From Natrialba aegyptia DSM 13077 (GTDB taxonomy: Archaea > Halobacteriota > Halobacteria > Halobacteriales > Natrialbaceae), in NCBI RefSeq assembly GCF_000337535.1, contig NZ_AOIP01000015.1, positions 213,112 to 277,111 on the forward strand: a stretch of 64,000 nucleotides of DNA. The letters are read 5' to 3'. The position numbers and the translations under genes were made by a program. Each line of letters starts with the position of its first letter. The stretch's first letter is position 1. Shown piece by piece: positions 1 through 10,030 of the stretch. The notes below the pieces were generated by a model that saw nothing but the letters and a program-made list of their open reading frames with translations, did not search any database and had not been told where the DNA came from.

Positions 1-42
1 AGTTTGGGATAGTGGGAAGGACCTCCCACCGAACGGGACTGT

Positions 43-1011
43 ATGGAACGACGAACCGTTCTGGCATCGATCGGAATCGGACTGACGACCGCGGCAGCCG
101 GCTGTCTCTCTGAAACGGACGCGACGGCCGATCCGGGATCGGAGTCGGAACCGGACTCGGAATCAGAACCCGAAAGCGACGCCCGATCGCTGGCGACGCA
201 GGCGGAATCCCAACCGACCACCGTCGAGAGCGGGGCGACCGCGGATCGGCGCATCGGTGACGAGACGCTCGCGGACAGCGGCCTTCGAAAGCCGGTGCAG
301 GTCGCCCTCACGAACCGAGCGAGCGAGACGCACACGCCCGCGCTCGTCATCGAGCGAAACGGAACGACCGTTCTCGAGGAATCGTTCGAACTCGGCGCGG
401 ACGCGGCGGTTCACGTCTTGCTCTCCGATCTCGACGAGTTCACCGTTCGCGCGACCCTCCCGGACGCCGAGCAGGCGGAAACGGTCACCGTCGGCCGCGA
501 TCAGTTCGACTGCAACGCGACGACGGCGACCGTCGCCGTGCGGGACGACGGCACGCTCGAGTCGTCCGTCGTCTCCACGCTCATGGCCTGCCGGGGAGTC
601 GTAACGACGACCGTCGAACGCGACGAGACGAACTCGACGACCGTCGGAGCCGTGCCGGGTGCTTCCGAACGGGAATCGGCCGACGCCCAACACGGAGTCG
701 TCGTTCACAATCCGACAGCACAGACCTGGACGACGCGCATCCTGCTCGAAGAATCGTCCGATCCGACCTTCGACGGCGTGTACACGCTCGAACCGGGTGC
801 GACCGCCGAGATCGAACTCGCGGAGAGCGGCGAGTACAGTCTCGACGTGACCGTCCTCGAAACGGACGCGACCGACCACGAACGCATCGGCGCGACGTAC
901 TTCGATTGTAACACCTCGACGACGCAGGCTGAACTCGACGCGGCGGGAACGGTGGATCTAACGACGATTTCGACGCGAATGGCGTGCCCCGATGACGAGT
1001 TCAGCGAGTAG
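43..1011 (+). CDS. Secreted lipoprotein with two tandem copies of one domain
   Basis: The N-terminus has Arg-Arg at residues 3-4, a hydrophobic stretch and a lipobox ending at Cys21, so this is probably a Tat-exported, lipid-anchored surface protein. An acidic Ser/Glu/Asp linker follows (about residues 25-50). The remainder holds two related domains, about residues 75-195 and 215-318. Each ends with the same pattern: Phe-Asp-Cys-Asn, a Thr-rich stretch, an acidic-Gly turn, then Ser-Thr-x-Met-Ala-Cys. The two cysteines in each copy could form a disulfide. The beta-rich, Ig-like look of the copies is inference. No enzyme motif is visible and the function is unknown. A weak TATA-like element lies about 30 bases upstream. 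Confidence 0.8.
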   Translation: MERRTVLASIGIGLTTAAAGCLSETDATADPGSESEPDSESEPESDARSLATQAESQPTTVESGATADRRIGDETLADSGLRKPVQVALTNRASETHTPALVIERNGTTVLEESFELGADAAVHVLLSDLDEFTVRATLPDAEQAETVTVGRDQFDCNATTATVAVRDDGTLESSVVSTLMACRGVVTTTVERDETNSTTVGAVPGASERESADAQHGVVVHNPTAQTWTTRILLEESSDPTFDGVYTLEPGATAEIELAESGEYSLDVTVLETDATDHERIGATYFDCNTSTTQAELDAAGTVDLTTISTRMACPDDEFSE

Positions 1012-1036
1012 CGTGATTCCGGATAGGTGGTAATCG

Positions 1037-1315
1037 ATGTCGACTTCCGTCGAATCAACGGACCGTTCCGTCGGGAAGCGACTGCAGGAAACTGCCGTCG
1101 CCGGTGTGCGTGCGATCGCGTTCTGGATCGCGGTCGTGCTGCCTGTTGCGTACCTGCCGGTGCTGTCTACGCTGCTGTTACCGAGATCTCTGACGGTTGT
1201 ACCGCTCGATCCGTTCCTCGCGCTGGTCGCGTCGCTCGGAATACACGGGAGCTGCGTGCTTCTCGGACACGAGCACGCGCCAGGGTACGAGCGACGCGTC
1301 TCGTCCGTTCGTTGA
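1037..1315 (+). CDS. Small membrane protein, two predicted TM segments
   Basis: This 92-residue protein has a short charged N-terminus, a hydrophobic segment at about residues 24-48 rich in Ala, Val and Leu, a second at about 56-77, and a basic C-terminal tail. It starts 25 bases after the lipoprotein stop and is probably co-transcribed with it. A different-frame ORF on the same strand overlaps it, but that one is Arg-rich and looks like a shadow. I do not recognise a family. The TM pattern and tight spacing are the only support. Confidence 0.55.
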   Translation: MSTSVESTDRSVGKRLQETAVAGVRAIAFWIAVVLPVAYLPVLSTLLLPRSLTVVPLDPFLALVASLGIHGSCVLLGHEHAPGYERRVSSVR

Positions 1316-1416
1316 CTCGAGTTCGTGTCCGTCAGTCGACCGTCGTACGGATAGCGAAAGCGTGGTTCACCGGGCTGGTGACTGCAATCGGAGACATCGA
1401 GGCGGTCGGCGAATCC

Positions 1417-2118
1417 CTACGAATCGCTACAAAGCGCCCACTCTCCGTGGTCGCGCATCTCGAGTTCCTCTCGGCGTTCCATCTCCGAAAGGACTTCCGT
1501 GAGCCGGTTCGGCTGGGCGATTTCCATCTCGATCCGTTCGATCCCGTGGAACTCGGTGAGATAGTGGCGCAGATCCTCCTGCGAGAACGTCTCCTGGTCG
1601 GCTTGCTCCATCGCGCTCGAGAGCAGGTCGATCATATCTTCGATGAAGTTCCAGGGGTAGACGACCCAGGTCCAGGTCTCTAGTTGTTCGCCGACGTAGT
1701 CCGGATCGAACTCGCTCGTGCCGAGCAGTTGCAGGGTTGCAGTGCGGACCTCGCCAGCGTTTCGGTCCTCGACGTACTCGTATGCGCGTTTGATCGAGCC
1801 GCCGGTGTCGGCGATGTCGTCGATGATCAACACGTCCTTGCCTTCGACGCTGCCCTCCGGCATCGGATACCGGACGGTCGGCTCGCCCGACTTCTCCGCC
1901 GTCCCGACGTAGTGTTCCATCTTCAGGCTCGTCAGGTCGTTCAGGCCGAGGAAGTCACACAGACACCGTCCCGCGAACCAGCCACCGCGTGCGAGGGCGA
2001 CGATGACGTCCGGTTCGAACTCGTCGCGGCGAACGTCGTCGCTGACGTCGCGACAGAGGCTGTAAATGTACTCCCAGTTCGTAATCGTACAGTCGAAATC
2101 GTCCGGTAGATCGGACAT
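1417..2118 (-). CDS. Phosphoribosyltransferase, purine type
   Basis: The type I phosphoribosyltransferase fold is shown by the PRPP loop VLIIDDIADTGGS at about residues 95-107. An upstream VALARGGWFAG segment matches the substrate loop of xanthine/hypoxanthine-type enzymes. Such proteins transfer a base to PRPP in nucleotide salvage. At 233 residues it carries an extra C-terminal region (about 160-233) that is charged and probably helical, as in haloarchaeal members of this group. The exact base specificity cannot be read from sequence. It is transcribed away from the protease gene; a TATA-like TTATAATGG (read on this strand) lies about 40 bases upstream of the start. Confidence 0.85.
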   Translation of the reverse strand: MSDLPDDFDCTITNWEYIYSLCRDVSDDVRRDEFEPDVIVALARGGWFAGRCLCDFLGLNDLTSLKMEHYVGTAEKSGEPTVRYPMPEGSVEGKDVLIIDDIADTGGSIKRAYEYVEDRNAGEVRTATLQLLGTSEFDPDYVGEQLETWTWVVYPWNFIEDMIDLLSSAMEQADQETFSQEDLRHYLTEFHGIERIEMEIAQPNRLTEVLSEMERREELEMRDHGEWALCSDS

Positions 2119-2151
2119 CTGGTGGCCACCTACTCGGGACAGAATGGGGCG

Positions 2152-2230
2152 ACCATTATAAGTGGGCTGAAAGACGCCTCGTTTATCCGTCTTAGACTAT
2201 CGTGTAATAATATCCAGCTATAACTAACGG
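2152..2230. promoter_or_regulatory. Divergent promoter pair
   Basis: The spacer between the phosphoribosyltransferase and protease genes has two AT-rich elements facing opposite ways. The left one, ATTATAAG near 2155-2163, sits about 40 bases before the minus-strand start. The right one, CTATAACTAA near 2219-2228, sits about 30 bases before the plus-strand ATG at 2254. That spacing fits leaderless or nearly leaderless haloarchaeal transcripts. A further AT-rich stretch lies between them (2180-2215). The assignments rest on spacing and composition only. Confidence 0.5.
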
Positions 2231-2253
2231 TATCACGAACGGTTACGTGACCG

Positions 2254-3624
2254 ATGCCCTCGACACCAGACTACGAGTTCTTACTCGAGTGCGAGAACGT
2301 GATCGGCGTCGACTACGACGAGGACGCAGAGCAACTCACGGTGTTCGTCTCGCAGAAGCGGCCGAAATCGGCGCTCGACGCCGCGGACGACGTGGAAACC
2401 CGTCTGGCCGATGCCGGGGACGACGTGGACGTGACGGTCGTCGACGCGGGCTACGACGAGACGCGCGAAGGGTTCGACGCGCTGGATGCGAACACCGAAA
2501 CGGATACGGAACCGATCGAGGCGGTCCCCGAGGCTGCGCCCGGTCGGCAGGACCGCCACCGGCCCGTCCCCGGTGGCGTCAGCGAAATCAACGCCAATTC
2601 GACGGCCGCCACCGCCGGGCCGTATCCGGCCCGCGTCGACGACCCGGAGGCGTCGGCCGCGCGCTGGCGCGAAGACGTGGCCGCGGGCGACCTCGTCCGA
2701 CTGGCGAACAACCACACCTACGCCCGCTCGAACGCGGCCGAATTCGGCGAGCCGATCCTCCAACCCTCGCCACAGGACGGCGGCACCGCCGACGCCGACG
2801 CGGTCGGCGAACTCGTCGGCTACGTTCCGATCGAAGACGACGGGCGCGTCGACGTCGCCGCCCGCTCGATCGATCCCGAACAGGAGACGGCGACGTACTA
2901 CGAACTCGACGAGTCGTGGCCGACCGGCGTCTACCGGGACGACTACGCCGCACTCCGGGGCGAAACGGTGACGAAAACGGGCCGCACGTCGGGCGTCACG
3001 AGCGCCGAACTCGAGGCCACGAGCGCGAGCGTCCGCGTGGATATCGGCGATCAAGAGCCCGCGTTGTTCCGCGAGCAACTCGTCGCCGGGCCGCTGTCCG
3101 AACCCGGCGACAGCGGCTCGCCGGTCTTCCTCGACGACGGCGCGCTCGTCGGCCTGCTTTTTGCCGGCTCGAGCCAACAAACGATCTGTAATCGGATCGC
3201 GGCCGTCGAAACCGAACTCGGCGTCGAGGTGCTGACCGCCGAACCGGACGAGGAATCCGAGAGCGGCACTGGCCCGGAGCCGACGGCGTCCGTGCCGGTC
3301 TACACGACGACGATGGATCACACCATCGACGTGGATCTGGCGGTCGAGACGCCGTCGCCGACGCTCGACTCCCTCTCGTTCGGCGGCAAAATCCGGTCGG
3401 GCGACTCCGTCGACGTGACTGCCACGATCACCGCCGTGCCGGGAACCTACTGGCTCGCGATCGATGGGGAACGAACGACGGTGACGGTTCCAGAAACGGA
3501 GCGCGAGGCGGAAAACGAAACGAGGACAGCAGCGGCGACGGTCACGGTTTCGATACCCGACGAGCCCGACGACTCGCTGTCGCTTCGTGTTCGGGGAGGG
3601 CCGGTCGGCTCGCTCGACCAGTAG
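2254..3624 (+). CDS. Trypsin-fold (PA clan) serine protease-like protein
   Basis: The middle region shows a PA-clan protease layout. There is a His in the sequence NNHTYARSN (His154), an Asp in VDVAARS (Asp200) and the nucleophile motif GDSGSP (Ser287), followed by a GLLFAG strand that often forms the substrate wall. Residues 1-90 form a separate N-terminal domain that resembles a small alpha-beta module. After about residue 335 a Glu/Thr-rich linker leads to a beta-rich C-terminal domain. No signal peptide is visible, so it is probably cytoplasmic. Proteins with the 'NNH...GDSGSP' pattern are common in haloarchaea, but their targets are unknown. Catalytic competence is inferred from the triad only. 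Confidence 0.7.
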   Translation: MPSTPDYEFLLECENVIGVDYDEDAEQLTVFVSQKRPKSALDAADDVETRLADAGDDVDVTVVDAGYDETREGFDALDANTETDTEPIEAVPEAAPGRQDRHRPVPGGVSEINANSTAATAGPYPARVDDPEASAARWREDVAAGDLVRLANNHTYARSNAAEFGEPILQPSPQDGGTADADAVGELVGYVPIEDDGRVDVAARSIDPEQETATYYELDESWPTGVYRDDYAALRGETVTKTGRTSGVTSAELEATSASVRVDIGDQEPALFREQLVAGPLSEPGDSGSPVFLDDGALVGLLFAGSSQQTICNRIAAVETELGVEVLTAEPDEESESGTGPEPTASVPVYTTTMDHTIDVDLAVETPSPTLDSLSFGGKIRSGDSVDVTATITAVPGTYWLAIDGERTTVTVPETEREAENETRTAAATVTVSIPDEPDDSLSLRVRGGPVGSLDQ

Positions 3625-3708
3625 CCAGCGCCGTTCGAGTTTTTCCCAGTATTCCCCGTATTTCTGCCATAGAGTGGATTCTATCGGCGTATTAGCCTAG
3701 AAGGACAG

Positions 3709-3718
3709 TTATTTATAA
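3709..3718 (+). promoter_or_regulatory. TATA element of thiC
   Basis: TTATTTATAA is centred 29 bases before the thiC ATG, the standard spacing for a leaderless haloarchaeal mRNA. Because the transcript would begin at about the start codon, there is no room for a THI-box riboswitch. Thiamine control is therefore more likely at the DNA level. Confidence 0.65.
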
Positions 3719-3742
3719 CTCGATAGTACAACCTAGTTATCG

Positions 3743-5188
3743 ATGCCATCCACCCAGCTAGCAGCCGCCCGCGAGGGAACGGTTACCGACGAGATGGAAC
3801 GCGTCGCCGACCGCGAGAACCGCGACCCCGAGTTCGTCCGCCAGCAGGTCGCCGAGGGACAGGCCGTGATCCCGGCCAACCGACACCACGACGCGCTCGA
3901 CCCGATGACGATCGGCCGCGAGTTCGCCACGAAGGTCAACGCCAACATCGGCAACAGTGAGACGACGAGCGATCGCGACACCGAACTCGAGAAGCTTCAC
4001 ACGGCGGTTCACTACGGTGCGGATACCGTGATGGACCTCAGCACGGGCACCGATCTGGACGAGATTCGGGAGATGCAGATCGAGCACTCGCCGGTCCCGA
4101 TCGGGACGGTGCCGCTGTACGAGGCCGTCAAGCGGGCCGGAAGCCCCGAAGACATCACGACGGAGTTGCTGCTCGACGTCATCGAAAAGCAGGCGAAACA
4201 GGGCGTCGACTACATGACGATCCACGCCGGCATCCTGGCGGAACACCTGCCGCTGACGGACGGCCGCACGACCGGGATCGTCTCCCGCGGCGGGTCGATC
4301 ATGGCGAAGTGGATGGAAGAACGCGGCGAGCAAAACCCGCTCTTTCAGGTCTACGACGACATCTGCGAGATTTTCGCCGACCACGACGTGACGTTCAGCC
4401 TCGGGGACAGCCTCCGCCCCGGCAGTATCGCCGACGCCTGCGACGAGGCCCAGTACGCTGAACTCGACACCCTCGGCGACCTGACCCGGCGCGCCTGGGA
4501 ATACGACGTGCAGGTGATGGTCGAAGGGCCGGGCCACATCCCGATGCACAAGGTCGCCGAGAACGTCGAGCGCCAGCAGGAGGTCTGCGACGGCGCGCCC
4601 TTCTACGTCCTCGGGCCGCTGGTGACCGACATCGCCCCCGGCTACGACCACATCACGAGTTCGATCGGCGCGGCGATGGCAGCCCAGGCCGGGGCGGCGA
4701 TGCTCTGTTACGTGACGCCGAAAGAGCACCTCGGGCTGCCCGAGGAAGAGGACGTTCGCGAGGGACTGGCGGCGTACCGGATCGCCGCCCACGCGGGCGA
4801 TATCGGCACCGGTCGGGAGGGCGCTCGCGACTGGGACGATGCGCTCTCGACGGCTCGGTACGAGTTCGACTGGCGCGAGCAGTTCCGCCTCGCGCTCGAT
4901 CCCGACCGCGCGCGAGAGTACCACGATCAGACGCTTCCGGGGGACAACTACAAGGAGGCGCGCTTTTGCTCGATGTGCGGCGTCGAGTTCTGTTCGATGC
5001 GCATCGATCAGGATGCGCGCGAAGCCGGCGAAATGAGCGACCTCGAGACCGAGACGGATCTCGACGCATCCCCGGCGGCCGAGGTCAATCTGCCGCCGGT
5101 CGGGACCCACGCCGGCAGCGGAGCGTCGGCGACTGAACTCGATTCGGTAGCACCGCAGTCGGAGACCGAGCCCTCGGAGAGCGACTGA
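3743..5188 (+). CDS. thiC: Phosphomethylpyrimidine synthase ThiC
   Basis: ThiC converts 5-aminoimidazole ribotide to HMP phosphate, the pyrimidine half of thiamine, using a radical-SAM [4Fe-4S] cluster. The cluster motif [11 protein letters not shown] is present near the C-terminus with Cys409, Cys412 and Cys417. Other family landmarks are clear, including the VMDLSTG segment, MVEGPGHIP and the [11 protein letters not shown] loop. The length of 481 residues fits the archaeal form, which lacks the long N-terminal extension of many bacterial enzymes. About 50 residues after the cluster are acidic and Ser/Thr-rich and look disordered. The start follows a well-placed TATA element. Confidence 0.97.
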   Translation: MPSTQLAAAREGTVTDEMERVADRENRDPEFVRQQVAEGQAVIPANRHHDALDPMTIGREFATKVNANIGNSETTSDRDTELEKLHTAVHYGADTVMDLSTGTDLDEIREMQIEHSPVPIGTVPLYEAVKRAGSPEDITTELLLDVIEKQAKQGVDYMTIHAGILAEHLPLTDGRTTGIVSRGGSIMAKWMEERGEQNPLFQVYDDICEIFADHDVTFSLGDSLRPGSIADACDEAQYAELDTLGDLTRRAWEYDVQVMVEGPGHIPMHKVAENVERQQEVCDGAPFYVLGPLVTDIAPGYDHITSSIGAAMAAQAGAAMLCYVTPKEHLGLPEEEDVREGLAAYRIAAHAGDIGTGREGARDWDDALSTARYEFDWREQFRLALDPDRAREYHDQTLPGDNYKEARFCSMCGVEFCSMRIDQDAREAGEMSDLETETDLDASPAAEVNLPPVGTHAGSGASATELDSVAPQSETEPSESD

Positions 5189-5254
5189 CGGGTAACGGGC
5201 CGCATCGACGCGACGAGTCAAAAGGCCGAAGACTCTGCGAGCGTATCTCCGAAT

Positions 5255-6184
5255 ATGCCCACCGATTCTGCCGCCGGGAGCGCGCGGACGACCCGCGTCC
5301 TGCAGGTCGACGCCTTCACCGACGAACCGCTGGCCGGCAACCCCGCCGGCGTCGTGCCGGCTGCCGACGACCTCTCGACGGCCCAGATGCAGGCTATCGC
5401 CGACGAGATGGCCCTCAGCGAAACGGCCTTCCTCCAAGAAAGCGACGAGGCCGACTACCGCGTGCAGTACTTCACGCCAACCCAGGAAGTCGACCTCTGC
5501 GGGCACGCCACGATCGGCAGTTTCGCTCACCTCCACGACGAGGGCCTCGAGTCCGGCACGACGACGCTCGAGACAAACGTCGGCGTGCTCGACATCGACA
5601 TCGACGCCGACGGAACGGTCTGGATGACCCAGGATGCGCCCCAGATCCGCGAGGTCGACGCCGGATACGACCGCGTCGCCGACGCCCTCGGCGTCGAACA
5701 GGCCGCGCTCGAAGGGGCGCGCGACGACATCCCGCTCGCCGTCTCTTCGACCGGCCTCCCCTTCCTGATCGTCCCGATCACGTACCTCTCTGACCTCGGC
5801 AACGCGACGCCCGATATGGGCGCGATCGAAGACCTCGCCGACGAGTTCAGCGCGGCCGGCGTCTATCTCTTCACCTTCGACGCGCTCGACGCCGACTCGA
5901 CGCTGCACGGCCGAATGTTCGCACCCGGGGCCGGCGTCCCCGAAGACCCGGTTACCGGCACGGCCAGCGGCGCTGTCACCGCCTACCTCGATCGCTTCGG
6001 CGCGTTCGACGACGACCTGCCCGCGGAACTCCGCCTCGAGCAAGGCCACTACGTCGACCGGCCCGGATACGTCCGCGCTGAACTCGACGGACCGACGGTC
6101 CGGGTCGGCGGTCGTGGTGTAACGGTACTCGATGGATCGATTGCCGTTCCTGACGACGACGAGGATGAGATTCTCGAGGCCTGA
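5255..6184 (+). CDS. PhzF-family isomerase/epimerase
   Basis: Members of the PhzF fold catalyse isomerisations of small acids and are built from two similar halves. The catalytic Glu sits in the motif ALSETAFL (Glu56). The conserved pieces VDLCGHATIG and the C-terminal GVPEDPVTGTASG are both present, so the protein is complete at 309 residues. The N-terminus, VLQVDAFTDEPLAGNPAGVV, is typical. Its substrate in haloarchaea is not known and phenazine synthesis is not implied. It follows thiC in the same direction after 66 bases; a weak AT-rich element lies near 5216. Confidence 0.88.
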   Translation: MPTDSAAGSARTTRVLQVDAFTDEPLAGNPAGVVPAADDLSTAQMQAIADEMALSETAFLQESDEADYRVQYFTPTQEVDLCGHATIGSFAHLHDEGLESGTTTLETNVGVLDIDIDADGTVWMTQDAPQIREVDAGYDRVADALGVEQAALEGARDDIPLAVSSTGLPFLIVPITYLSDLGNATPDMGAIEDLADEFSAAGVYLFTFDALDADSTLHGRMFAPGAGVPEDPVTGTASGAVTAYLDRFGAFDDDLPAELRLEQGHYVDRPGYVRAELDGPTVRVGGRGVTVLDGSIAVPDDDEDEILEA

Positions 6185-6316
6185 ATCGTCCGCTTCTCTG
6201 ACGGAAACCACGGCGAAATTCGCCGCTCTGCGGAAGTGTTCATTCGGTTCTGAGTAGCGAATCGTGCGGATCGTTCGCAACCTTCTTTATCGGGTCCCCT
6301 GTCCACACAACTACAG

Positions 6317-8668
6317 ATGGCTGTACTCTGGCTGGACGAAATCAACGCCGGCGATCTCGAGAAGGTCGGCGGCAAAGGCGCCTCTCTGGGCGAGCTTACC
6401 GGAGCCGGGCTCCCCGTACCGCCGGGCTTCGTCGTCACCGCCGGGACCTACCGGTCGTTCATCGAAGCGGCCGGCATCGACGAGGAACTGTTCGCGGCGG
6501 TCGATGTCGACGTCGAGGATTCGGCCGCGCTCGCGGACGCCGCCGACCGCGCGCAGGAACTCATCCTCGAGACGCCGTTCCCCGAGGACCTGCGCGAGGA
6601 GATTCTCGAGTCCTATTCCGAGGTCGGCGACGGGGACGCCTTCGTCGCCGTTCGCTCCTCCGCGACGGCGGAAGACCTGCCCGACGCCTCCTTCGCGGGC
6701 CAGCAGGAGACGTTCCTCAACGTCACCGAGGAAAACCTGCTCGAACGAGTTCGGGAGTGTTGGGCCTCCCTCTTTACGCAACGGGCGATCTACTACCGCC
6801 AGGAGCAGGGCTTCGACCATTCCGCGGTCAACATCGCGGTCGTCGTCCAGCAGATGGTCGACGCCGAGAAGTCCGGCGTGATGTTCACCAGCCACCCCTC
6901 GACCGGCGATCCGACGATGATCATCGAGGCCGCCTGGGGACTCGGCGAGGCGGTCGTCTCCGGGGCCGTCTCTCCGGACAACTACATCGTCAGCCGCGAC
7001 GACCGCTCGATCGAATACACCGTCGCCGAGAAGAAGGTGATGCACGTCAAGGACGAGGCAACCGGCGAAACCGTCGAGCGGGAGGTTCCCCAGGACGAAC
7101 GGAACGCCCGCGTCATCGACGATGCGGAGATCGATACCCTCGTCGACCTCGGGGAACGCGTCGAGAACCACTACGACGATCCGCAGGACGTCGAGTGGGC
7201 GATCGCCGACGGCGAGGTCTTCATGCTCCAGTCGCGCCCGATCACGACGATCGACGACGAGAGCGCGGCCGACGCCGCCACGGGATCGGGTGCCGGCGGC
7301 GCGGACGCGGCACAGGGCCTTACCGACGGCAGCGGCGGCGTGCAGGCGGCCGGCGGCAGCGACGCTGAGGACTCGACCGCGGACGCTGGCACCGGCGATG
7401 TCATCGTCGACGGCCTCGGATCGAGCCCCGGCACGGTCAGCGGAGCCGCTCGCATCGTCACGAAACTCGACGACCTGGACAAGGTCAGCGACGGCGACAT
7501 CATCGTCACCGAGATGACCATGCCCGACATGGTCCCCGCGATGAAACGCGCCGCGGGAATCGTCACCGACGAGGGCGGCATGACCAGCCACGCCGCCATC
7601 GTCTCGCGCGAACTCGGCGTCCCCGCCGTCGTCGGCACGACCAACGCCACGACCGTCCTCGAGGACGGCCGCGTCATCACCTTAGACGGAGACAAGGGCG
7701 CGATTCTCGAAGGCCAGGAAGTCGAACCCGAAGAGGAGACCGAACCCGTCGAGGAGGTCCGCCCACAATCACCGGTCAAGCCGATGACCGCAACCGAGGT
7801 AAAGGTCAACGTCTCCATCCCCGAGGCCGCCGAACGCGCCGCCGCGACCGGCGCCGACGGCGTCGGCCTCCTGCGCATGGAACACATGATCCTCTCGCTG
7901 AACCAGACGCCCGCGAAGTTCATCGAGGAACACGGCGAGGACGACTACATTACCGAACTCGTCGAGGGCATCCGCGGCGTCGCCGACGAGTTCTATCCGC
8001 GTCCGGTTCGCGTTCGAACCCTCGACGCGCCGACCGACGAGTTCCGCCAGCTCGAGGGCGGCGCGGACGAACCCGAGGAACACAATCCGATGCTCGGCTA
8101 CCGGGGCATCCGTCGTTCGCTCGATCGCCCCGACGTGTTCGCTCACGAACTCGAGGCGTTCCGTCGGCTCTACGAGATGGGCTACGACAACGTCGAGATC
8201 ATGTTCCCGCTGGTCAACGACGCCGAGGACGTCTATCGGGCTAAGAAGCTCATGACCGAGGCCGGCATCGACCCCGACAAACGCAAGTGGGGCGTGATGA
8301 TCGAAACGCCGGCTTCGGCACTGGCGGTCGAAGAGATGGCCGACGCGGGCATCGATTTCGCCTCCTTCGGCACCAACGACCTCACCCAGTACACGCTCGC
8401 AGTCGACCGCAACAACGAACACGTCGCCGACCGGTTCGACGAACTCCACCCCTCGGTCCTGCGCCTGATCGGCGACGTGATCGAGACGTGTCGCGAACGC
8501 GATGTCGATACGAGCATCTGCGGGCAGGCCGGCTCCAAGCCCGAGATGGTCCAGTTCCTCGTCAACGAGGGCATCAACTCGGTCTCGGCGAACATCGACG
8601 CCGTCCGCGACGTCCAGCACGAGGTCAAACGCGTCGAGCAGAAGTTGCTGCTGGATTCGGTTCGATAA
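6317..8668 (+). CDS. ppsA: Phosphoenolpyruvate synthase
   Basis: PpsA makes PEP from pyruvate, ATP and water for gluconeogenesis. The N-terminal ATP-grasp half begins with the GGKGASLGEL motif. The swivelling phosphohistidine domain carries GGMTSHAA with His425. The C-terminal TIM barrel ends with the active-site Cys in TSICGQAGSKP (Cys735). The 783 residues include a Gly/Ala/Asp-rich linker (about 313-358) between the nucleotide and His domains, longer than in bacterial enzymes. TATA-like TTCTTTATC lies at 6292-6300. A GAGTA half-site at 6252-6256 could be part of a TrmB site, but its partner half is poor. The enzyme acts opposite to Pyk, encoded 4 kb away. Confidence 0.96.
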   Translation: MAVLWLDEINAGDLEKVGGKGASLGELTGAGLPVPPGFVVTAGTYRSFIEAAGIDEELFAAVDVDVEDSAALADAADRAQELILETPFPEDLREEILESYSEVGDGDAFVAVRSSATAEDLPDASFAGQQETFLNVTEENLLERVRECWASLFTQRAIYYRQEQGFDHSAVNIAVVVQQMVDAEKSGVMFTSHPSTGDPTMIIEAAWGLGEAVVSGAVSPDNYIVSRDDRSIEYTVAEKKVMHVKDEATGETVEREVPQDERNARVIDDAEIDTLVDLGERVENHYDDPQDVEWAIADGEVFMLQSRPITTIDDESAADAATGSGAGGADAAQGLTDGSGGVQAAGGSDAEDSTADAGTGDVIVDGLGSSPGTVSGAARIVTKLDDLDKVSDGDIIVTEMTMPDMVPAMKRAAGIVTDEGGMTSHAAIVSRELGVPAVVGTTNATTVLEDGRVITLDGDKGAILEGQEVEPEEETEPVEEVRPQSPVKPMTATEVKVNVSIPEAAERAAATGADGVGLLRMEHMILSLNQTPAKFIEEHGEDDYITELVEGIRGVADEFYPRPVRVRTLDAPTDEFRQLEGGADEPEEHNPMLGYRGIRRSLDRPDVFAHELEAFRRLYEMGYDNVEIMFPLVNDAEDVYRAKKLMTEAGIDPDKRKWGVMIETPASALAVEEMADAGIDFASFGTNDLTQYTLAVDRNNEHVADRFDELHPSVLRLIGDVIETCRERDVDTSICGQAGSKPEMVQFLVNEGINSVSANIDAVRDVQHEVKRVEQKLLLDSVR

Positions 8669-8740
8669 CCGCCCGGGCCCGGAACGGGTTCGAAATCCGA
8701 CAACGCAACTACTAAACCGCCGACAGCCGACGTACGTGAT

Positions 8741-9961
8741 ATGCAAATCGAGCCCCAAGCGTTCGACCGGGTGCTCTCGTCGATGTGTACGGAGCCCCAC
8801 CCGGTCGCACGGGAGGCGGCCGAACGATTTCTCGCGACGAACCCCGGCGATCCCGGGACGTACCCCGCGATTTCGTCACTCGAAGACGAGGCTATCGAGC
8901 GACTGGGCGAAATCGCCGGTCTCGCGGATCCAGCCGGATACGTCACGAGCGGTGGGACCGAAGCGAACATCCAGGCCGTCCGAATCGCCCGCGAACGCGC
9001 CGAGACGGCGACACCCACCATCGTCATGCCAGAATCCGGCCACTTTAGCTTTCAGAAGGCGGCCACCCTGCTCGAAGTCGACCTCCAACTCGTCCCCACC
9101 GACGACGACCACCGGGCCGACCTCGACGCCGTCCGCGCCTGCGTCGACGACGACACCGCCCTGATCGTCGGCGTCGCCGGCACCACCGAGTACGGCCGCG
9201 TCGACCCGATTCCCGAACTCGGCGACATAGCGCAGTCCGTCGACGCCATGCTCCACGTCGACGCCGCCTGGGGCGGTTTCGTCCTGCCGTTTACCGATCA
9301 CGACTGGAACTTCGATCACGCCCCCGTCGACACCATGGCGATCGACCCCCACAAGATGGGCCAGGCCGCGGTTCCCGCCGGCGGCCTGCTCGTCCGAGAG
9401 GATACTCTCCTCGACGAACTCGCCGTCGACACGCCCTACCTCGAATCGACCTCGCAGGCGACGCTCACCGGAACGCGGTCCGGGGCCGGCGTCGCGAGCG
9501 CCGTCGCCGCGATGGACGAACTCTGGCCCGCAGGCTATCGCGAGCAGTATACCCGCTCGCAGGCCAACGCCGAGTGGCTCGCCGACGCGTTGACGGCGCG
9601 AGGCTACGACGTCGTCGCCCCCGAACTCCCGCTCGTCGCGGCCGACGTTCCCGCCGCGACCTTCGAGGCGCTTCGCGACGCGGGCTGGCGCATCTCCCGA
9701 ACCGGCACCGACGACCTCCGCATCGTCTGCATGCCACACGTGACCCGCGAGATGCTCGAGGCGCTCGTCGCCGACCTCGACGACCTCGGCGGCCAACCGG
9801 GGACAGCCGGAACCGAAACCAGCCCCCGCCCGGCGGAAACTGGACCGGCGAGGACGAACCTGAACTCGGCGAGCCCCAGCGGCGGCTCCGAGACGGACCA
9901 GTCACGGACGTGCCGGAACGGACCGACACCGGGCAGCGCCGGCGACTCGAGTAGCGACTGA
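8741..9961 (+). CDS. mfnA: L-tyrosine/L-aspartate decarboxylase MfnA
   Basis: This is a group II PLP decarboxylase. The cofactor Lys is in IDPHKMGQ (Lys205), preceded by the VDAAWGG segment with the PLP-binding Asp. The N-terminal HPVARE and [10 protein letters not shown] motifs are typical of MfnA. In methanogens MfnA makes tyramine for methanofuran. In haloarchaea, which lack methanofuran, it more probably decarboxylates aspartate to beta-alanine for coenzyme A. About 50 residues at the C-terminus, after residue 350, are Gly/Ser/Thr/Pro-rich and probably disordered, and are not part of the family core. CTACTAAACC at 8706-8715 is a suitably placed TATA-like element. Confidence 0.93.
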   Translation: MQIEPQAFDRVLSSMCTEPHPVAREAAERFLATNPGDPGTYPAISSLEDEAIERLGEIAGLADPAGYVTSGGTEANIQAVRIARERAETATPTIVMPESGHFSFQKAATLLEVDLQLVPTDDDHRADLDAVRACVDDDTALIVGVAGTTEYGRVDPIPELGDIAQSVDAMLHVDAAWGGFVLPFTDHDWNFDHAPVDTMAIDPHKMGQAAVPAGGLLVREDTLLDELAVDTPYLESTSQATLTGTRSGAGVASAVAAMDELWPAGYREQYTRSQANAEWLADALTARGYDVVAPELPLVAADVPAATFEALRDAGWRISRTGTDDLRIVCMPHVTREMLEALVADLDDLGGQPGTAGTETSPRPAETGPARTNLNSASPSGGSETDQSRTCRNGPTPGSAGDSSSD

Positions 9962-10030
9962 CCGGCGCGACGAGAAAGGGCAGGGGGGACGGCTGAATAC
10001 TGAAACGAATCGGTCCAACACACGTCAACG

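Noticed and set aside
1027-1683. 218-codon plus-strand ORF over the small membrane protein and phosphoribosyltransferase
   Set aside because: Arg-rich shadow frame crossing two genes on opposite strands; the phosphoribosyltransferase frame has clear active-site motifs.
3625-3742. Thiamine (THI-box) riboswitch before thiC
   Set aside because: No THI-box core was seen, and the TATA position implies an mRNA with no leader.
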